Shown here one piece after another: positions 33,213 through 42,575 of a DNA stretch of 64,000 nucleotides (its first letter is position 1; each line of letters starts with the position of its first letter). Location of the stretch: NCBI RefSeq assembly GCF_042685645.1, contig NZ_JBHUNX010000001.1, forward strand, positions 3,286,001 to 3,350,000, in the 5' to 3' direction. Both the position numbers and the translations under genes were made by a program. The notes under the pieces were generated by a model that was not told the DNA's origin, made no database searches, and saw only the letters and a program-made list of their open reading frames with translations. Source of the stretch: Salininema proteolyticum. GTDB lineage: Bacteria > Actinomycetota > Actinomycetes > Mycobacteriales > Micromonosporaceae.

Positions 33213-33992
33213 TCAACCCTTTGATTCTGCCTCATCGTCTCGAGGCGGAGCGAGCCCGGCCTGCTCGATCAGACGCCGGTCACGTTCGTCCAGGGTACCC
33301 GGGTCGAGTCGGGCGATCAAATCGGGCCGGCGCTCGACGGTGCGGATGAGAGATTGATCTCGGCGCCACCGGTCGACCTTGCCGTGGTCGCCGGAGCGCA
33401 GCACGTCGGGGACCTCGTGGCCGCGCCACTCGGCGGGCTTGGTGTAGGCCGGCGCCTCCAGGAGCCCGCCGGTGTGGGACTCCTCGTCGAGGCTGGCGGC
33501 GTTGCCGAGGACTCCGGGGAGGAGCCGGGTGACGGCCTCGACGACGGTCAGCGCGGCGACCTCTCCCCCGAAGAGGACGTAGTCGCCGAGGGAGACCTCG
33601 GTGACGCGCATGCGCTCGGAGGCGTGGTCGACGACGCGCTGGTCGAGGCCCTCGTAGCGCCCGCAGCCGAAGAGCAGCCACGGTTCGGCGGCCAGCTCGC
33701 GGGCGAACTCCTGGGTCAGGGGCCGTCCGGCCGGGGAGGTGACCAGCAGGTGCGGCACTTCGGGGCCGGGGACGAGCTCGTCGAGGCACTCGCCCCACGG
33801 GCCGGGCTTCATCACCATGCCGGCGCCGCCGCCGGCGGGCGGGCCGTCGACGGAGTGGTGGACGTCGTGCGTCCACTTGCGGAGGTCGTGGGTGTTGACC
33901 TCGAGCAGGCCCCGCTCCCGGGCGCGGCCGATGAGGGAGAGTTCGAGGGGGGCGAAGTACTCCGGGAAGACGGAGACGATGTCGATGCGCAT
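33213..33992 (-). CDS. trmD: tRNA (guanine-37-N1)-methyltransferase
   Basis: A 259-residue SPOUT methyltransferase that methylates G37 to prevent frameshifting. It has GPPAGGGAGMVMKPGPW, FGCGRYEGLDQRV and the SAM-binding knot SLGDYVLFGGEVAALTVVEA. The ATG at 33992 shares its A with the last base of an in-frame TTA of rimM, where a TGATG stop-start overlap would normally be expected. The N-terminal 60 codons are therefore also read as the tail of rimM in another frame. Confidence 0.96.
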   Translation of the reverse strand: MRIDIVSVFPEYFAPLELSLIGRARERGLLEVNTHDLRKWTHDVHHSVDGPPAGGGAGMVMKPGPWGECLDELVPGPEVPHLLVTSPAGRPLTQEFARELAAEPWLLFGCGRYEGLDQRVVDHASERMRVTEVSLGDYVLFGGEVAALTVVEAVTRLLPGVLGNAASLDEESHTGGLLEAPAYTKPAEWRGHEVPDVLRSGDHGKVDRWRRDQSLIRTVERRPDLIARLDPGTLDERDRRLIEQAGLAPPRDDEAESKG

Positions 33993-34489
33993 AACAGGTC
34001 CAGCAGTCCCTCGGGGAGGTCGACGGTGAGGGTCTCCTCGTCGAGGTCGATGTCGACGATCATGGCCTCGACGAAGGGGATGAGCGCGGGATGCGTCCCC
34101 CGGCGCTTGACGACGAGGGTCTCGTAGGCGGGGCCGTGGTCCACGCGCTGCACCTCGCCGACCGCCTCGCCCTCGTGGACGACGGTGAGCCCGAGCAGGT
34201 CGACGTCGTGGAACTCGTCCTCGCCGGTGACCTCGTCGGGGTCGATGTCCATGCGCAGGTACAGCCCGCGCAGTTCCTCGGCCTCGTTGCGGCCGGGCAC
34301 TTCGGCGAAGCGCAGCATCGGCCGGCCCTTGTGGAAGCGGACGGACTCGACGGTCAGCTCTCCCCGGTCGGTGCGGAAGACCCTGCCGGCGGTGAACCGC
34401 GACTCGGGCTCGTCGGTGTGCACCTCGACGGCGACCTCGCCTTTGAGCCCGTGTGGTTTGGCCACGCGGCCGACCACTACCTCTTCCAT
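33812..34489 (-). CDS. rimM: 16S rRNA processing protein RimM with apparent loss of its stop codon
   Basis: RimM assists 30S maturation by binding S19. The N-terminal domain (VGRVAKPHGLKGEVAVEVHT) and PRC-barrel domain (about 95-165, ending VDLPEGLLDL) are complete at 167 residues, the normal length. Instead of a stop, the next codon is TTA at 33994-33992, and the frame runs 58 further residues of Ser/Pro-rich sequence inside trmD to a stop at 33812. A TGA-to-TTA change would explain this: TGATG would be the usual stop-start junction. The tail is almost certainly not ancestral. ATG at 34489 follows GAGAGGG. Confidence 0.85.
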   Translation of the reverse strand: MEEVVVGRVAKPHGLKGEVAVEVHTDEPESRFTAGRVFRTDRGELTVESVRFHKGRPMLRFAEVPGRNEAEELRGLYLRMDIDPDEVTGEDEFHDVDLLGLTVVHEGEAVGEVQRVDHGPAYETLVVKRRGTHPALIPFVEAMIVDIDLDEETLTVDLPEGLLDLLCASTSSPSSRSTSPPSNSPSSAAPGSGACSRSTPTTSASGRTTSTTPSTARPPAAAPAW

Positions 34490-34519
34490 ATGTGAATCCC
34501 TCTCATATGAACCGAAAAA

Positions 34520-34547
34520 AGAAGCCCAGCGTCACCGCTGGGCTTCT
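34520..34547 (-). terminator. Intrinsic terminator between khpA and rimM
   Basis: Arms AGAAGCCCAGCG and CGCTGGGCTTCT (12 bp, four-base loop) are followed on the minus strand by six T residues. This is a textbook rho-independent terminator lying between genes often co-transcribed. It should lower expression of rimM-trmD-rplS relative to rpsP-khpA. Confidence 0.9.
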
Positions 34548-34564
34548 CTGCGTTTGCGTGTCGC

Positions 34565-34795
34565 CTAGTATCCTTCGACGACCTCGACGCGGACACCGCG
34601 ACCACCGACAGAGGTGATCACCTGGCGCAGCGCGTTGATGGTGCGGCCCCCGCGGCCGATGACCGTTCCCAGGTCGTCGGGGTGGACGCGCACTTCGAGG
34701 CGCTTGCCGCGCCGCGAGTCGACCAGTCGGACCCGAACATCGTCAGGATGGGCGACGATACCTTTGACCAGATGCTCAAGCGCCGGTCGCAACAT
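34565..34795 (-). CDS. khpA: KH-domain RNA-binding protein
   Basis: A 76-residue single KH-domain protein with the RNA-binding loop VIGRGGRTINALRQV. It corresponds to KhpA, which in Gram-positive bacteria pairs with KhpB and binds many RNAs. The position between rpsP and rimM is conserved. ATG at 34795 is preceded by AGTGGGA. Confidence 0.94.
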   Translation of the reverse strand: MLRPALEHLVKGIVAHPDDVRVRLVDSRRGKRLEVRVHPDDLGTVIGRGGRTINALRQVITSVGGRGVRVEVVEGY

Positions 34796-34912
34796 GGGCG
34801 GTTCCCACTTTCTGTGAATTCGCTGGAGGCTTGCTCGCCTCCACCGCTGGGCGACCGCGGCCCCACGCCGGCTCGTCGGCCTGCGCTCCGCGCGCCGCGG
34901 TAGAGACTTCTA

Positions 34913-34952
34913 GGCGTGCTGTCCGCCTCGGCTACAAGTACAGTAGCACGCC
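34913..34952 (-). terminator. Possible attenuator hairpin between rpsP and khpA
   Basis: Arms GGCGTGCT and AGCACGCC (8 bp) enclose a 24-base loop just after the rpsP stop. The large loop makes it a weak candidate for partial termination or RNA processing. Confidence 0.3.
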
Positions 34953-34961
34953 AGGAAGCCC

Positions 34962-35396
34962 TTACTCCGCAGGAGCCTCTTCGGTCTTGGCCTCCTCGGA
35001 GGCCTCCTTCTTGGACTCCTTTTTGGGCTCCGCGACCGGCGCGGCGGCACGGTCGATGCCGGCGTCCTTCAGGGCGGCCTCGTACTGGGTGTCGCGGTCG
35101 ACCTTGGCCTCGGCGACCTTCAGCTCGCCCGGGGCGGTGAGGCCCTTGAACTTCTGCCAGTCACCGGTGCGGGCCAGGATGCTGCGGACCGTGTCGGAGG
35201 GCTGGGCGCCGACCTTCAGCCAGTGGTGGACGCGCTCGGAGTTCACCTGGATGACCGACGGGTTGGCCTTCGGCTGGTAGATGCCCAGGTTCTCGATGTA
35301 CTTGCCGTCGCGCTTGACGCGCGAGTCGACGACGACGATGCGGTACTGGGGCGAACGGATCTTGCCCATACGGGTGAGGCGAATCTTGACTGCCAC
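34962..35396 (-). CDS. rpsP: 30S ribosomal protein S16
   Basis: A 144-residue S16. The core has VAVKIRLTRMGKIRSPQYR, VDSRVKRDGKYIENLGIYQP and SERVHHWLKVGAQPSDTV. The C-terminal 60 residues are an actinobacterial extension rich in Ala, Glu and Lys. The GTG at 35396 is taken as the start because relatives begin MAVKI; GGAG sits nine bases upstream inside the alternative start ATG at 35411. Confidence 0.96.
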   Translation of the reverse strand: MAVKIRLTRMGKIRSPQYRIVVVDSRVKRDGKYIENLGIYQPKANPSVIQVNSERVHHWLKVGAQPSDTVRSILARTGDWQKFKGLTAPGELKVAEAKVDRDTQYEAALKDAGIDRAAAPVAEPKKESKKEASEEAKTEEAPAE

Positions 35397-35547
35397 TTGA
35401 TTTATCTCCATTGAGGACACGCACGGGTTCGCGGCGCGGTTCGTCCACGTGGAGAAATGGACTCGCCGCACGGCTAGGACCGTGCTCGACTTGGCTCACG
35501 TCGCGGTAGAAGAGGGCAGCCGCCCGAAAGCCGAAATACAGTGGCCA

Positions 35548-35553
35548 ATCATA
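35548..35553 (-). promoter_or_regulatory. Candidate -10 box for the rpsP operon
   Basis: TATGAT on the minus strand, about 150 bp upstream of rpsP and just after the proS terminator. No good -35 box is visible because the terminator stem occupies that position. Confidence 0.35.
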
Positions 35554-35558
35554 GCAGT

Positions 35559-35591
35559 CCGGGGGCCCGAGACCTCGTCTCGGACCCCCGG
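35559..35591 (-). terminator. proS terminator
   Basis: A 15-bp stem (CCGGGGGCCCGAGAC with GTCTCGGACCCCCGG, one G-U pair) and a three-base loop, about 100 bp after the proS stop and immediately before the rpsP promoter region. Confidence 0.75.
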
Positions 35592-35688
35592 CGTGGGCTG
35601 TCTAACTGCCGGACCGCCCGGCACGGCGGCCGACCTGGAGGAACGTCCGCCCGTCGCGGAGCCCGGCGGGCCGCCCGGACGCGGCGGC

Positions 35689-37095
35689 TCAGTAGGCGCG
35701 GGCCAGGTACGCGACCAGGCCCTCCTCCTCGAGGGTGTCCGGCACCGAGCCGTCCTCGCGCTGCAGGCAGCGGACGGTGACGCCCGACTTGGCGGCCTCG
35801 GCCTCGCCCTCGACGCCGACGGCGCTCCACGGCACGCGGGCCAGCCCTGTCTGGGCGACCTCGACGGCCTCCGCCAGGGTCGCGACCTCGCGGGTGGCCG
35901 AGACGCGGCGGTCGAGCGCCTCGTCGAACAGGGCCTTCTGGTCCTCTTCCAGGGCGGCCTCGACGGCCTTGACGACGCCGTCCAGGGCGACCGGCTCCTT
36001 GGTGCCGGCGATGCGGCGCGCGATGGTGGCCTGCCCCTCCTTGAGGTCGCGGGGGCCGATCTCGATGCGGACCGGGTAGCCCTTGAGCTCGGCGTCGACC
36101 GCGCGGCGCCCGAAGGCCACGTCGCCGCGCAGGTCGAGCTTGGCGCGGACGCCGGCGGCCTTGAGCGCCGCGTGGATCCGCTCGGCCTCGGCGTGCACCT
36201 CGTCGGAGTCCTTGACGACCATGACGTGGGCCTGCACGGGCGCCAGGTTCGGCGGGACGCGCAGTCCCGAGTCGTCCCCGTGGCACATGATGAGCCCGCC
36301 GACCATGCGCGTCGAGGTTCCCCACGACGTGGTCCAGGCGAGGTGCTGCTGCCCGTCCTCGCCCTGGAACTGGATGTTGAAGGCCTTGGAGAAGTTCTGG
36401 CCCAGCTCGTGGCTGGTGCCCATCTGGAGGGCCTTGTTGTCGCGCATGAACGCCTCCACGCAGAAGGTGTTCAGGGCGCCGGCGAAGCGCTCGTCGACGG
36501 TCTTGATGCCGCGCAGCACCGGGACGGCGAGCACGTTCTCCATGAAGTCGGCGTACACGTCGTGGAGGATGCGCAGGGTGAACGCGTGCGCGTCCTCGTA
36601 GGAGGCGTGGGCGGTGTGGCCCTCCTGCCACAGGAACTCCGAGGAGCGCAGGAACAGGCGGGTGCGCAGCTCGTAGCGCATGACATTGGCCCACTGGTTG
36701 AGCAGCAGGGGCAAGTCTCGGTAGGACTTGGTCCACTTGGCCATGTACTCGCCGATGATGGCCTCGGAGGTGGGCCGCACGGCGAGCTTCTCCTCCAGCT
36801 CCTTGCCGCCGCCGTGGGTGACCATCCAGACCTCGGGGGCGAAGCCCTCGACGTGGTCGGCCTCCTTGGCGAAGTACGACTCGGGGATCAGCAGGGGGAA
36901 CGAGGCGTTCTCGGTGCCGGTCTCCTTGATGCGCTCGTCGAGCTCGTCGACCATGCGTTCCCACAGGGCGAAGCCGGTCGGTCGAATCACCTGCTGGCCC
37001 TTGGCCGGCCCGTTCTCGGCCAGCTGCGCTTTGGAGACGACGTCTTGATACCAGCGAGGGAAGTCCTCGGCTTGACTTGTGAGTACTTTGGCCAT
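35689..37095 (-). CDS. proS: Prolyl-tRNA synthetase, short eukaryote/archaeal type
   Basis: A 468-residue class II synthetase lacking the bacterial editing insertion domain. Motif 2 region RPTSEAIIGEYMAKW and LRSSEFLWQEGHTAH, motif 3 region GLIMCHGDDSGLRVPP, an anticodon-binding domain, and a zinc-type C-terminal domain ending in Tyr are typical of ProRS type 3. The ATG at 37095 is chosen because TAAGAT (37108-37103) ends seven bases before it, giving a leaderless mRNA; an ATG nine bases upstream lies within the -10/start interval. Whether a second, bacterial-type proS exists cannot be judged here. Confidence 0.94.
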   Translation of the reverse strand: MAKVLTSQAEDFPRWYQDVVSKAQLAENGPAKGQQVIRPTGFALWERMVDELDERIKETGTENASFPLLIPESYFAKEADHVEGFAPEVWMVTHGGGKELEEKLAVRPTSEAIIGEYMAKWTKSYRDLPLLLNQWANVMRYELRTRLFLRSSEFLWQEGHTAHASYEDAHAFTLRILHDVYADFMENVLAVPVLRGIKTVDERFAGALNTFCVEAFMRDNKALQMGTSHELGQNFSKAFNIQFQGEDGQQHLAWTTSWGTSTRMVGGLIMCHGDDSGLRVPPNLAPVQAHVMVVKDSDEVHAEAERIHAALKAAGVRAKLDLRGDVAFGRRAVDAELKGYPVRIEIGPRDLKEGQATIARRIAGTKEPVALDGVVKAVEAALEEDQKALFDEALDRRVSATREVATLAEAVEVAQTGLARVPWSAVGVEGEAEAAKSGVTVRCLQREDGSVPDTLEEEGLVAYLARAY

Positions 37096-37277
37096 GCCGA
37101 CCATCTTACGTGTGACCGGGGCCGGGAGCCACATGGGTTTCGCGCGGCGGGCGCGCGGCGGGCGCGGCAGGGCGCGAGGGCGGGCACGCGGCGGGGCTCG
37201 CCTCCGGCCGCCCCCGCCTCCGGGAGGGGCCGCGTGACCGGCGTCGACCAACGGGCCATATAAGTGTCCTCATAGCC

Positions 37278-37283
37278 TAAACT
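37278..37283 (+). promoter_or_regulatory. -10 box of a leaderless promoter for the P-type ATPase
   Basis: TAAACT ends seven bases before the GTG at 37291, and no Shine-Dalgarno sequence is present. Confidence 0.5.
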
Positions 37284-37290
37284 TTGCGGT

Positions 37291-39738
37291 GTGACTACAC
37301 CCGTTCTGGACTCCCGCCTCGGACTGACCTCCGCCGAGGTGGAAGAGCGCCGCCAAGCAGGCCTCGTCAACGACGCCAAGCGCCGCACCTCGCGCCCCCT
37401 CTCGGCCATCCTCCGGGCCAACCTGCTGACCCTGTTCAACACCGTCATCTTCGTCCTGGCGGTCATCGCCATCTCCGTCGCCGTCTACCAGGACGGCTGG
37501 ATCGGCTTCAAGCAGGGCCTCTTCGGATTCGTGATCGTCGTCAACGCCGCCATCGGGACCTTCCAGGAGGTCCGGGCCAAGCGGACGCTGGACAAGCTGT
37601 CCCTGGTCAACCAGGCCAAGGTGACGATCGTCCGCGACGGCCAGGCCGACGAGCACGCCCCGGTCGACATCGTCAAGGACGACCTGATCCGCCTCGCCCC
37701 GGGCGACAGGATCCTCGTCGACGGCCCGGTCGTCGAGTCGTCCAACCTGGAGGTCGACGAGTCGCTGCTGACCGGGGAGGCCGACCCGGTGGCCAAGGAC
37801 CTCGACGACGAACTCAAGAGCGGATCGTTCGTCGTCGCCGGCACCGGCCTCTTCCGGGCCGAGCGGGTCGGCAACGAGTCCTTCGCCGCGAAGCTGGTCG
37901 AGGAGGCCAGCCAGTTCCACCTCTCCCACTCGGACCTGCGCGACGGCATCAACCGCTTCATCAAGATCATCACCTGGCTGATCATCCCCATCGCCCTGCT
38001 GCTCATCCTCGGCCAGGCGCTGGCCAACGGCGACAGCGTCCTCGACAACATCCTGTCCACAGTGGCCGGGATTGTGCCGATGATCCCCGAGGGGCTGGTC
38101 CTGCTGACGTCCATCGCCTTCGCGGTGGGCGTCATCCGCCTGGGCCGGCGCCAGTGCCTCGTCCAGGAGCTGCCCGCCATCGAGGGGCTCGCGCGGACCG
38201 ACGTGCTGTGCCTCGACAAGACCGGGACGCTCACCGAGGGCGGCATGGACGTCCAGGAGATCCGCCCGGTCGAGCGGGCCGAGGACGACGCCTCGCTCGA
38301 CGGCCTGTCGGTCACCGTCGTCCTCTCGGCGCTCGCGCACGCCGACGACAGCCCCAATCCGACCATGCGGGCCGTGGAGGAGTACCTCGACGCCGAGGGC
38401 GTCGCCGATCCCGGCTGGCGGGTCATCGAGACCATGCCTTTCTCCTCGGCGCGGAAGTGGAGCGGCGTGCGCTTCACCGACAACGGCACCTGGCTGCTCG
38501 GCGCCCCCGACGTCCTGCTCGACCGCGACGACCCCACGGCCCTGGAGGCCGACGTCCTCTCCGCCCAGGGCCTTCGCGTCCTGGTGCTCGCGACGGCCGA
38601 GGAGGCCACCACGACCGGCGGCGCCCGCGGCGTCGAGGCCCGGGCGCTGGTCGTCCTGAAGCAGCGCCTCCGCTCGACCGCCGCCGAGACGCTCGCCTAC
38701 TTCGACGAGCAGGGCGTGGCCGTCAAGATCATCTCCGGCGACTCCCCCGCCGCCGTCGGCGCGGTCGCCGCCCAGTTGGACGTCGCCGGGGCGGGCAACA
38801 CCGTCGACGCCCGCACCCTGCCCGAGGACGACCCGGCGGAGCTGGCCCGGGTGCTGGAGGAGAACACCGTCTTCGGCCGCGTCAGCCCCCACCAGAAGCG
38901 GTCGTTCGTCAAGGCCCTGCAGTCGAAGGGGCACACTGTCGCCATGACCGGCGACGGCGTCAACGACACCCTGGCGCTCAAGGACTCCGACCTGGGCATC
39001 GCGATGGGCTCCGGCTCTCCCGCCGCCCGCTCGGTCGCTCAGATCGTCCTGCTCGACGACGAGTTCGCCACCATGCCGCACGTGGTGGCCGAGGGGCGCC
39101 GCGTGCTGGGCAATATCGAGCGCGTCTCCAACCTCTTCCTCACCAAGACGATCTACTCGATCTGCCTCGCCCTGTTCATCGCCGTCGGCGCGGTCGTCGC
39201 GTGGGCGGGGGACACCGACGCGCTCCCCTACCCCTTCTTCCCCATCCACGTGACGATCATCGGCTCGCTGACGATCGGCATCCCGGCCTTCTTCCTCGCT
39301 CTGGCGCCGACCTTCGACAGGGCGAGGCCCGGCTTCGTCACCAGGGTCCTCAGGTTCGCCATCCCCGCGGGCCTGATCGCCGCCCTGGCGACCTTCGGCG
39401 CCTATGTCGCCGTCTGGTGGCACGGCACCGGCGGAACCCCCAGCGAGGTCGACGGCGCCACCCCGGGGCAGACGACGGCCGCCATCGTGCTCTTCGCCGT
39501 CGCGCTGACCGCCCTGGCCCTCGTGTCGCGGCCCTACCGCCTCTGGAAGGGCGTCCTGGTCCTCTGCTGCGGCGGGGCCTTCGCGCTGACTCTGTTCATC
39601 CCGCCGCTGGCCGAGTTCTTCGACCTGGGTCTGCCCGGCACTTACAACACGTTCATCGCGGCCGTCGCCGCCGGGGCCGGCATCGCCGCGCTCATTGTGT
39701 GGATGGTCGTCCGCCCGAAGCACCACCGGACGACCTGA
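37291..39738 (+). CDS. ctpE: P-type cation-transporting ATPase (CtpE-like)
   Basis: An 815-residue P-type ATPase. The actuator domain has LLTGEADPV; the transmembrane segment with PMIPEGL precedes the phosphorylated Asp309 in CLDKTGTLTEGG; the hinge is MTGDGVNDTLALKDSDLGIA. About ten transmembrane helices flank these. No metal-binding N-terminal domain is present. The sequence resembles mycobacterial CtpE, shown to import calcium; the substrate here is an inference. The start is GTG. A strong terminator follows. Confidence 0.88.
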   Translation: MTTPVLDSRLGLTSAEVEERRQAGLVNDAKRRTSRPLSAILRANLLTLFNTVIFVLAVIAISVAVYQDGWIGFKQGLFGFVIVVNAAIGTFQEVRAKRTLDKLSLVNQAKVTIVRDGQADEHAPVDIVKDDLIRLAPGDRILVDGPVVESSNLEVDESLLTGEADPVAKDLDDELKSGSFVVAGTGLFRAERVGNESFAAKLVEEASQFHLSHSDLRDGINRFIKIITWLIIPIALLLILGQALANGDSVLDNILSTVAGIVPMIPEGLVLLTSIAFAVGVIRLGRRQCLVQELPAIEGLARTDVLCLDKTGTLTEGGMDVQEIRPVERAEDDASLDGLSVTVVLSALAHADDSPNPTMRAVEEYLDAEGVADPGWRVIETMPFSSARKWSGVRFTDNGTWLLGAPDVLLDRDDPTALEADVLSAQGLRVLVLATAEEATTTGGARGVEARALVVLKQRLRSTAAETLAYFDEQGVAVKIISGDSPAAVGAVAAQLDVAGAGNTVDARTLPEDDPAELARVLEENTVFGRVSPHQKRSFVKALQSKGHTVAMTGDGVNDTLALKDSDLGIAMGSGSPAARSVAQIVLLDDEFATMPHVVAEGRRVLGNIERVSNLFLTKTIYSICLALFIAVGAVVAWAGDTDALPYPFFPIHVTIIGSLTIGIPAFFLALAPTFDRARPGFVTRVLRFAIPAGLIAALATFGAYVAVWWHGTGGTPSEVDGATPGQTTAAIVLFAVALTALALVSRPYRLWKGVLVLCCGGAFALTLFIPPLAEFFDLGLPGTYNTFIAAVAAGAGIAALIVWMVVRPKHHRTT

Positions 39739-39754
39739 CCGGAAGAGGCGATAA

Positions 39755-39790
39755 GCAGAGGGGGAGCCGCCGGGGCGGCTCCCCCTCTGC
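39755..39790 (+). terminator. Terminator after the P-type ATPase
   Basis: A perfect 17-bp stem (GCAGAGGGGGAGCCGCC with its complement) and two-base apex, 17 bp after the stop. Confidence 0.85.
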
Positions 39791-39837
39791 GCCCGCCGGG
39801 GGTGTGACGCAAGTCAATGACCCCGGTCCTGTTCTAA

Positions 39838-39847
39838 AACACGTGTT
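39838..39847. promoter_or_regulatory. AT-rich palindrome upstream of the DUF3117 gene
   Basis: AACACGTGTT is a perfect palindrome nested between two direct GTTCTA repeats (39831-39836 and 39845-39850). It begins a clearly AT-richer patch of about 90 bp (39830-39920) between the ATPase terminator and the DUF3117 gene. It may be a regulator site. Confidence 0.35.
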
Positions 39848-39972
39848 CTACCATGAGATTTCGGTTATCAAGCATATGTCGATTTGGGCGAAATGCGATT
39901 TTTCGGAGAACACACTGGGGCCGGATTGGACCCCGACGGGCCGGTAGGGGAAAATTGACTCAGCTACGTCAG

Positions 39973-39986
39973 GTCGCAGCTGCGAC
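39973..39986. promoter_or_regulatory. Palindrome just upstream of the DUF3117 gene
   Basis: GTCGCAGCTGCGAC is a perfect 14-bp palindrome ending 24 bp before the ATG, with TTGACT 13 bp upstream of it. It could be an operator at the transcription start or an mRNA hairpin ahead of the ribosome-binding site. Confidence 0.4.
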
Positions 39987-40010
39987 ATTGCTCACCGAGG
40001 GGAGACAAAC

Positions 40011-40181
40011 ATGGCGGCTATGAAACCGCGAACGAGCGACGGCCCTCTGGAGGTCAGCCAGGAGGGGCGGGGGATCATCCTGCGCGTCCCGCTGGAGGGC
40101 GGAGGCCGGCTCGTCGTGGAGATGACCGAGGACGAGGCCAAGACCCTCGCCAAGGAACTGCAAGTCGCTCTAGTCGAATAA
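40011..40181 (+). CDS. DUF3117 protein
   Basis: A 56-residue protein of a family found across actinobacteria. MAAMKPRTSDGPLE, EGRGIILRVPLEGGGRLVVE and TEDEAKTLAKEL are the conserved blocks. ATG follows GAGGGGAGA. The function is unknown; its small size and strong conservation suggest a regulatory or structural role. It is monocistronic, with palindromes upstream and GC-rich hairpins downstream. Confidence 0.9.
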   Translation: MAAMKPRTSDGPLEVSQEGRGIILRVPLEGGGRLVVEMTEDEAKTLAKELQVALVE

Positions 40182-40663
40182 CGGTCCCTCCCTACCACCC
40201 CGTTCCGCGGTCGCACGGTGGTGAACCAACCTCAGCCGCCCGCACGCGGACTCCCGACTGTCGGCCGCCCCCGCCCAGTGCGCCGGGTCCGGCCGGCGGC
40301 CTCGGAACCCGCGGCCCGCACCCGTCCCTCCGGGTTCGGTCGGCGGGCGCGGAACCCCGCCTCCGAGTCGGCCCGCGGGACGCGTCCGCCACGGCGGACT
40401 CCGTGTCCGATGAAGACCCCGGGACGGTGCCCTCCCGGGCGCCGTCCCGCTCCTTCCCCGACCGCCGCCCGGACGACGGTGCCCCGGGAAGAGCGCTCCC
40501 CGCCAGGTCCTCCCTCCCTGTCCGCGACCCGAATCTCAACGAACTCCGAGCCGCGCCCCCGTTCCCCGACTCGACGGGCTGAGGCAGACTGTAGTCAGCC
40601 CTCGGGGCCTCCCCGTGGGCCGAAATCCACCCGCCGGTACACGAAGTCGAAGAGAATTGCACT
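40182..40663. other. Intergenic region with hairpins, no gene seen
   Basis: About 480 bp of very GC-rich sequence. A hairpin with GTCCGCC/GGCGGAC arms (40384-40399) is followed by a 12-bp stem (GGGACGGTGCCC with GGGCGCCGTCCC, 40421-40448, one G-U pair) that may terminate the DUF3117 transcript. A GGGCTGA/TCAGCCC inverted repeat (40576-40601) lies about 60 bp before the HtrA gene and may be an operator. Confidence 0.45.
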
Positions 40664-41908
<1,245 letters not shown>

Positions 41909-41915
41909 CCCGAAG

Positions 41916-41941
41916 CGGCGGGCGGGCCGACCCGCCCGCCG
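41916..41941 (+). terminator. Terminator between htrA and tatB
   Basis: Arms CGGCGGGCGGG and CCCGCCCGCCG with a CCGA loop, eight bases after the htrA stop. It makes tatB dependent on its own promoter. Confidence 0.75.
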
Positions 41942-41956
41942 AGATCCGGCAGTGAC

Positions 41957-41974
41957 GTTAACGGAATTGTTAAC
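41957..41974. promoter_or_regulatory. GTTAAC inverted repeat upstream of the tatB promoter
   Basis: Two GTTAAC hexamers separated by six bases form an inverted (and direct) repeat 19 bp upstream of the -35 box. This is a typical activator position. The binding protein is unknown. Confidence 0.4.
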
Positions 41975-41993
41975 CATCTCTGCCCGGCCCCCG

Positions 41994-42022
41994 TTGCCAT
42001 TCACCGGCGCGGGGCCTACGCT
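41994..42022 (+). promoter_or_regulatory. tatB promoter
   Basis: TTGCCA (41994-41999) and TACGCT (42017-42022) are separated by exactly 17 bp, a good primary-sigma promoter. The start would be near 42029, about 60 bases before tatB. Confidence 0.65.
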
Positions 42023-42092
42023 TGAGATCGGCCCCGCGCCCCCTCTCCCGGCTGCGGAGCCGAACCCTGTCAATTCGGCAAGCGAGGTGGAC

Positions 42093-42575
42093 GTGCTCGG
42101 CAATATCGGGGGACCTGGATTCCTCATCCTCATCTTGCTCGCCCTGCTCCTCTGGGGCCCCGACAAGATCCCCGGGGCCATCGCCAACCTCCGGCGGTTC
42201 ATCTCGAAGCTCCGCTCCATGGCGACCAACGCCGCGGACACCCTCTCCAGCGAGATCGGCACGGAGGTCAAGCCGGAGGACCTGAACCCGAAGGCGTTCG
42301 TGCGCAAGCACGTCCTGTCCGAGGACGACCAGGCGATGCTGACCAACCCCCTGAAGGCGACCGCCGAGGACCTCAAGAAGTCCACCAAGCCGCTGTCGGA
42401 CGAGTCGCAGAAGCTCGCCCGCGAGGCCGACGACGCCGGCCGCGCGGTCCGCGAGTCGACGAAACCGAAGCGCACGTCTTCGGAGTCCGCCTCCACCGAC
42501 GCCTCCGAGTCCTCGGACGCCCCTTCGCAGTCCGAGGCGCCCCGCAGCCGCGCCTCCTTCGACGACGCGACCTGA
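42093..42575 (+). CDS. tatB: Sec-independent protein translocase protein TatB
   Basis: A 160-residue TatB with one N-terminal helix (PGFLILILLALLLWGPDKIP, including the conserved Gly-Pro hinge), an amphipathic helix (IANLRRFISKLRSM) and a long charged, Ser/Lys-rich tail. With TatA and TatC it receives folded Tat substrates. The GTG at 42093 is chosen because GAGG lies five bases upstream; the GTG at 42087 is an alternative adding two residues. tatA and tatC are not in the window. Confidence 0.9.
   Translation: MLGNIGGPGFLILILLALLLWGPDKIPGAIANLRRFISKLRSMATNAADTLSSEIGTEVKPEDLNPKAFVRKHVLSEDDQAMLTNPLKATAEDLKKSTKPLSDESQKLAREADDAGRAVRESTKPKRTSSESASTDASESSDAPSQSEAPRSRASFDDAT

Noticed and set aside
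33812..33991. The 58-residue extension of RimM as a functional domain
   Set aside because: It is Ser/Pro/Thr-rich, is exactly the other frame of trmD, and the RimM fold is complete before it.
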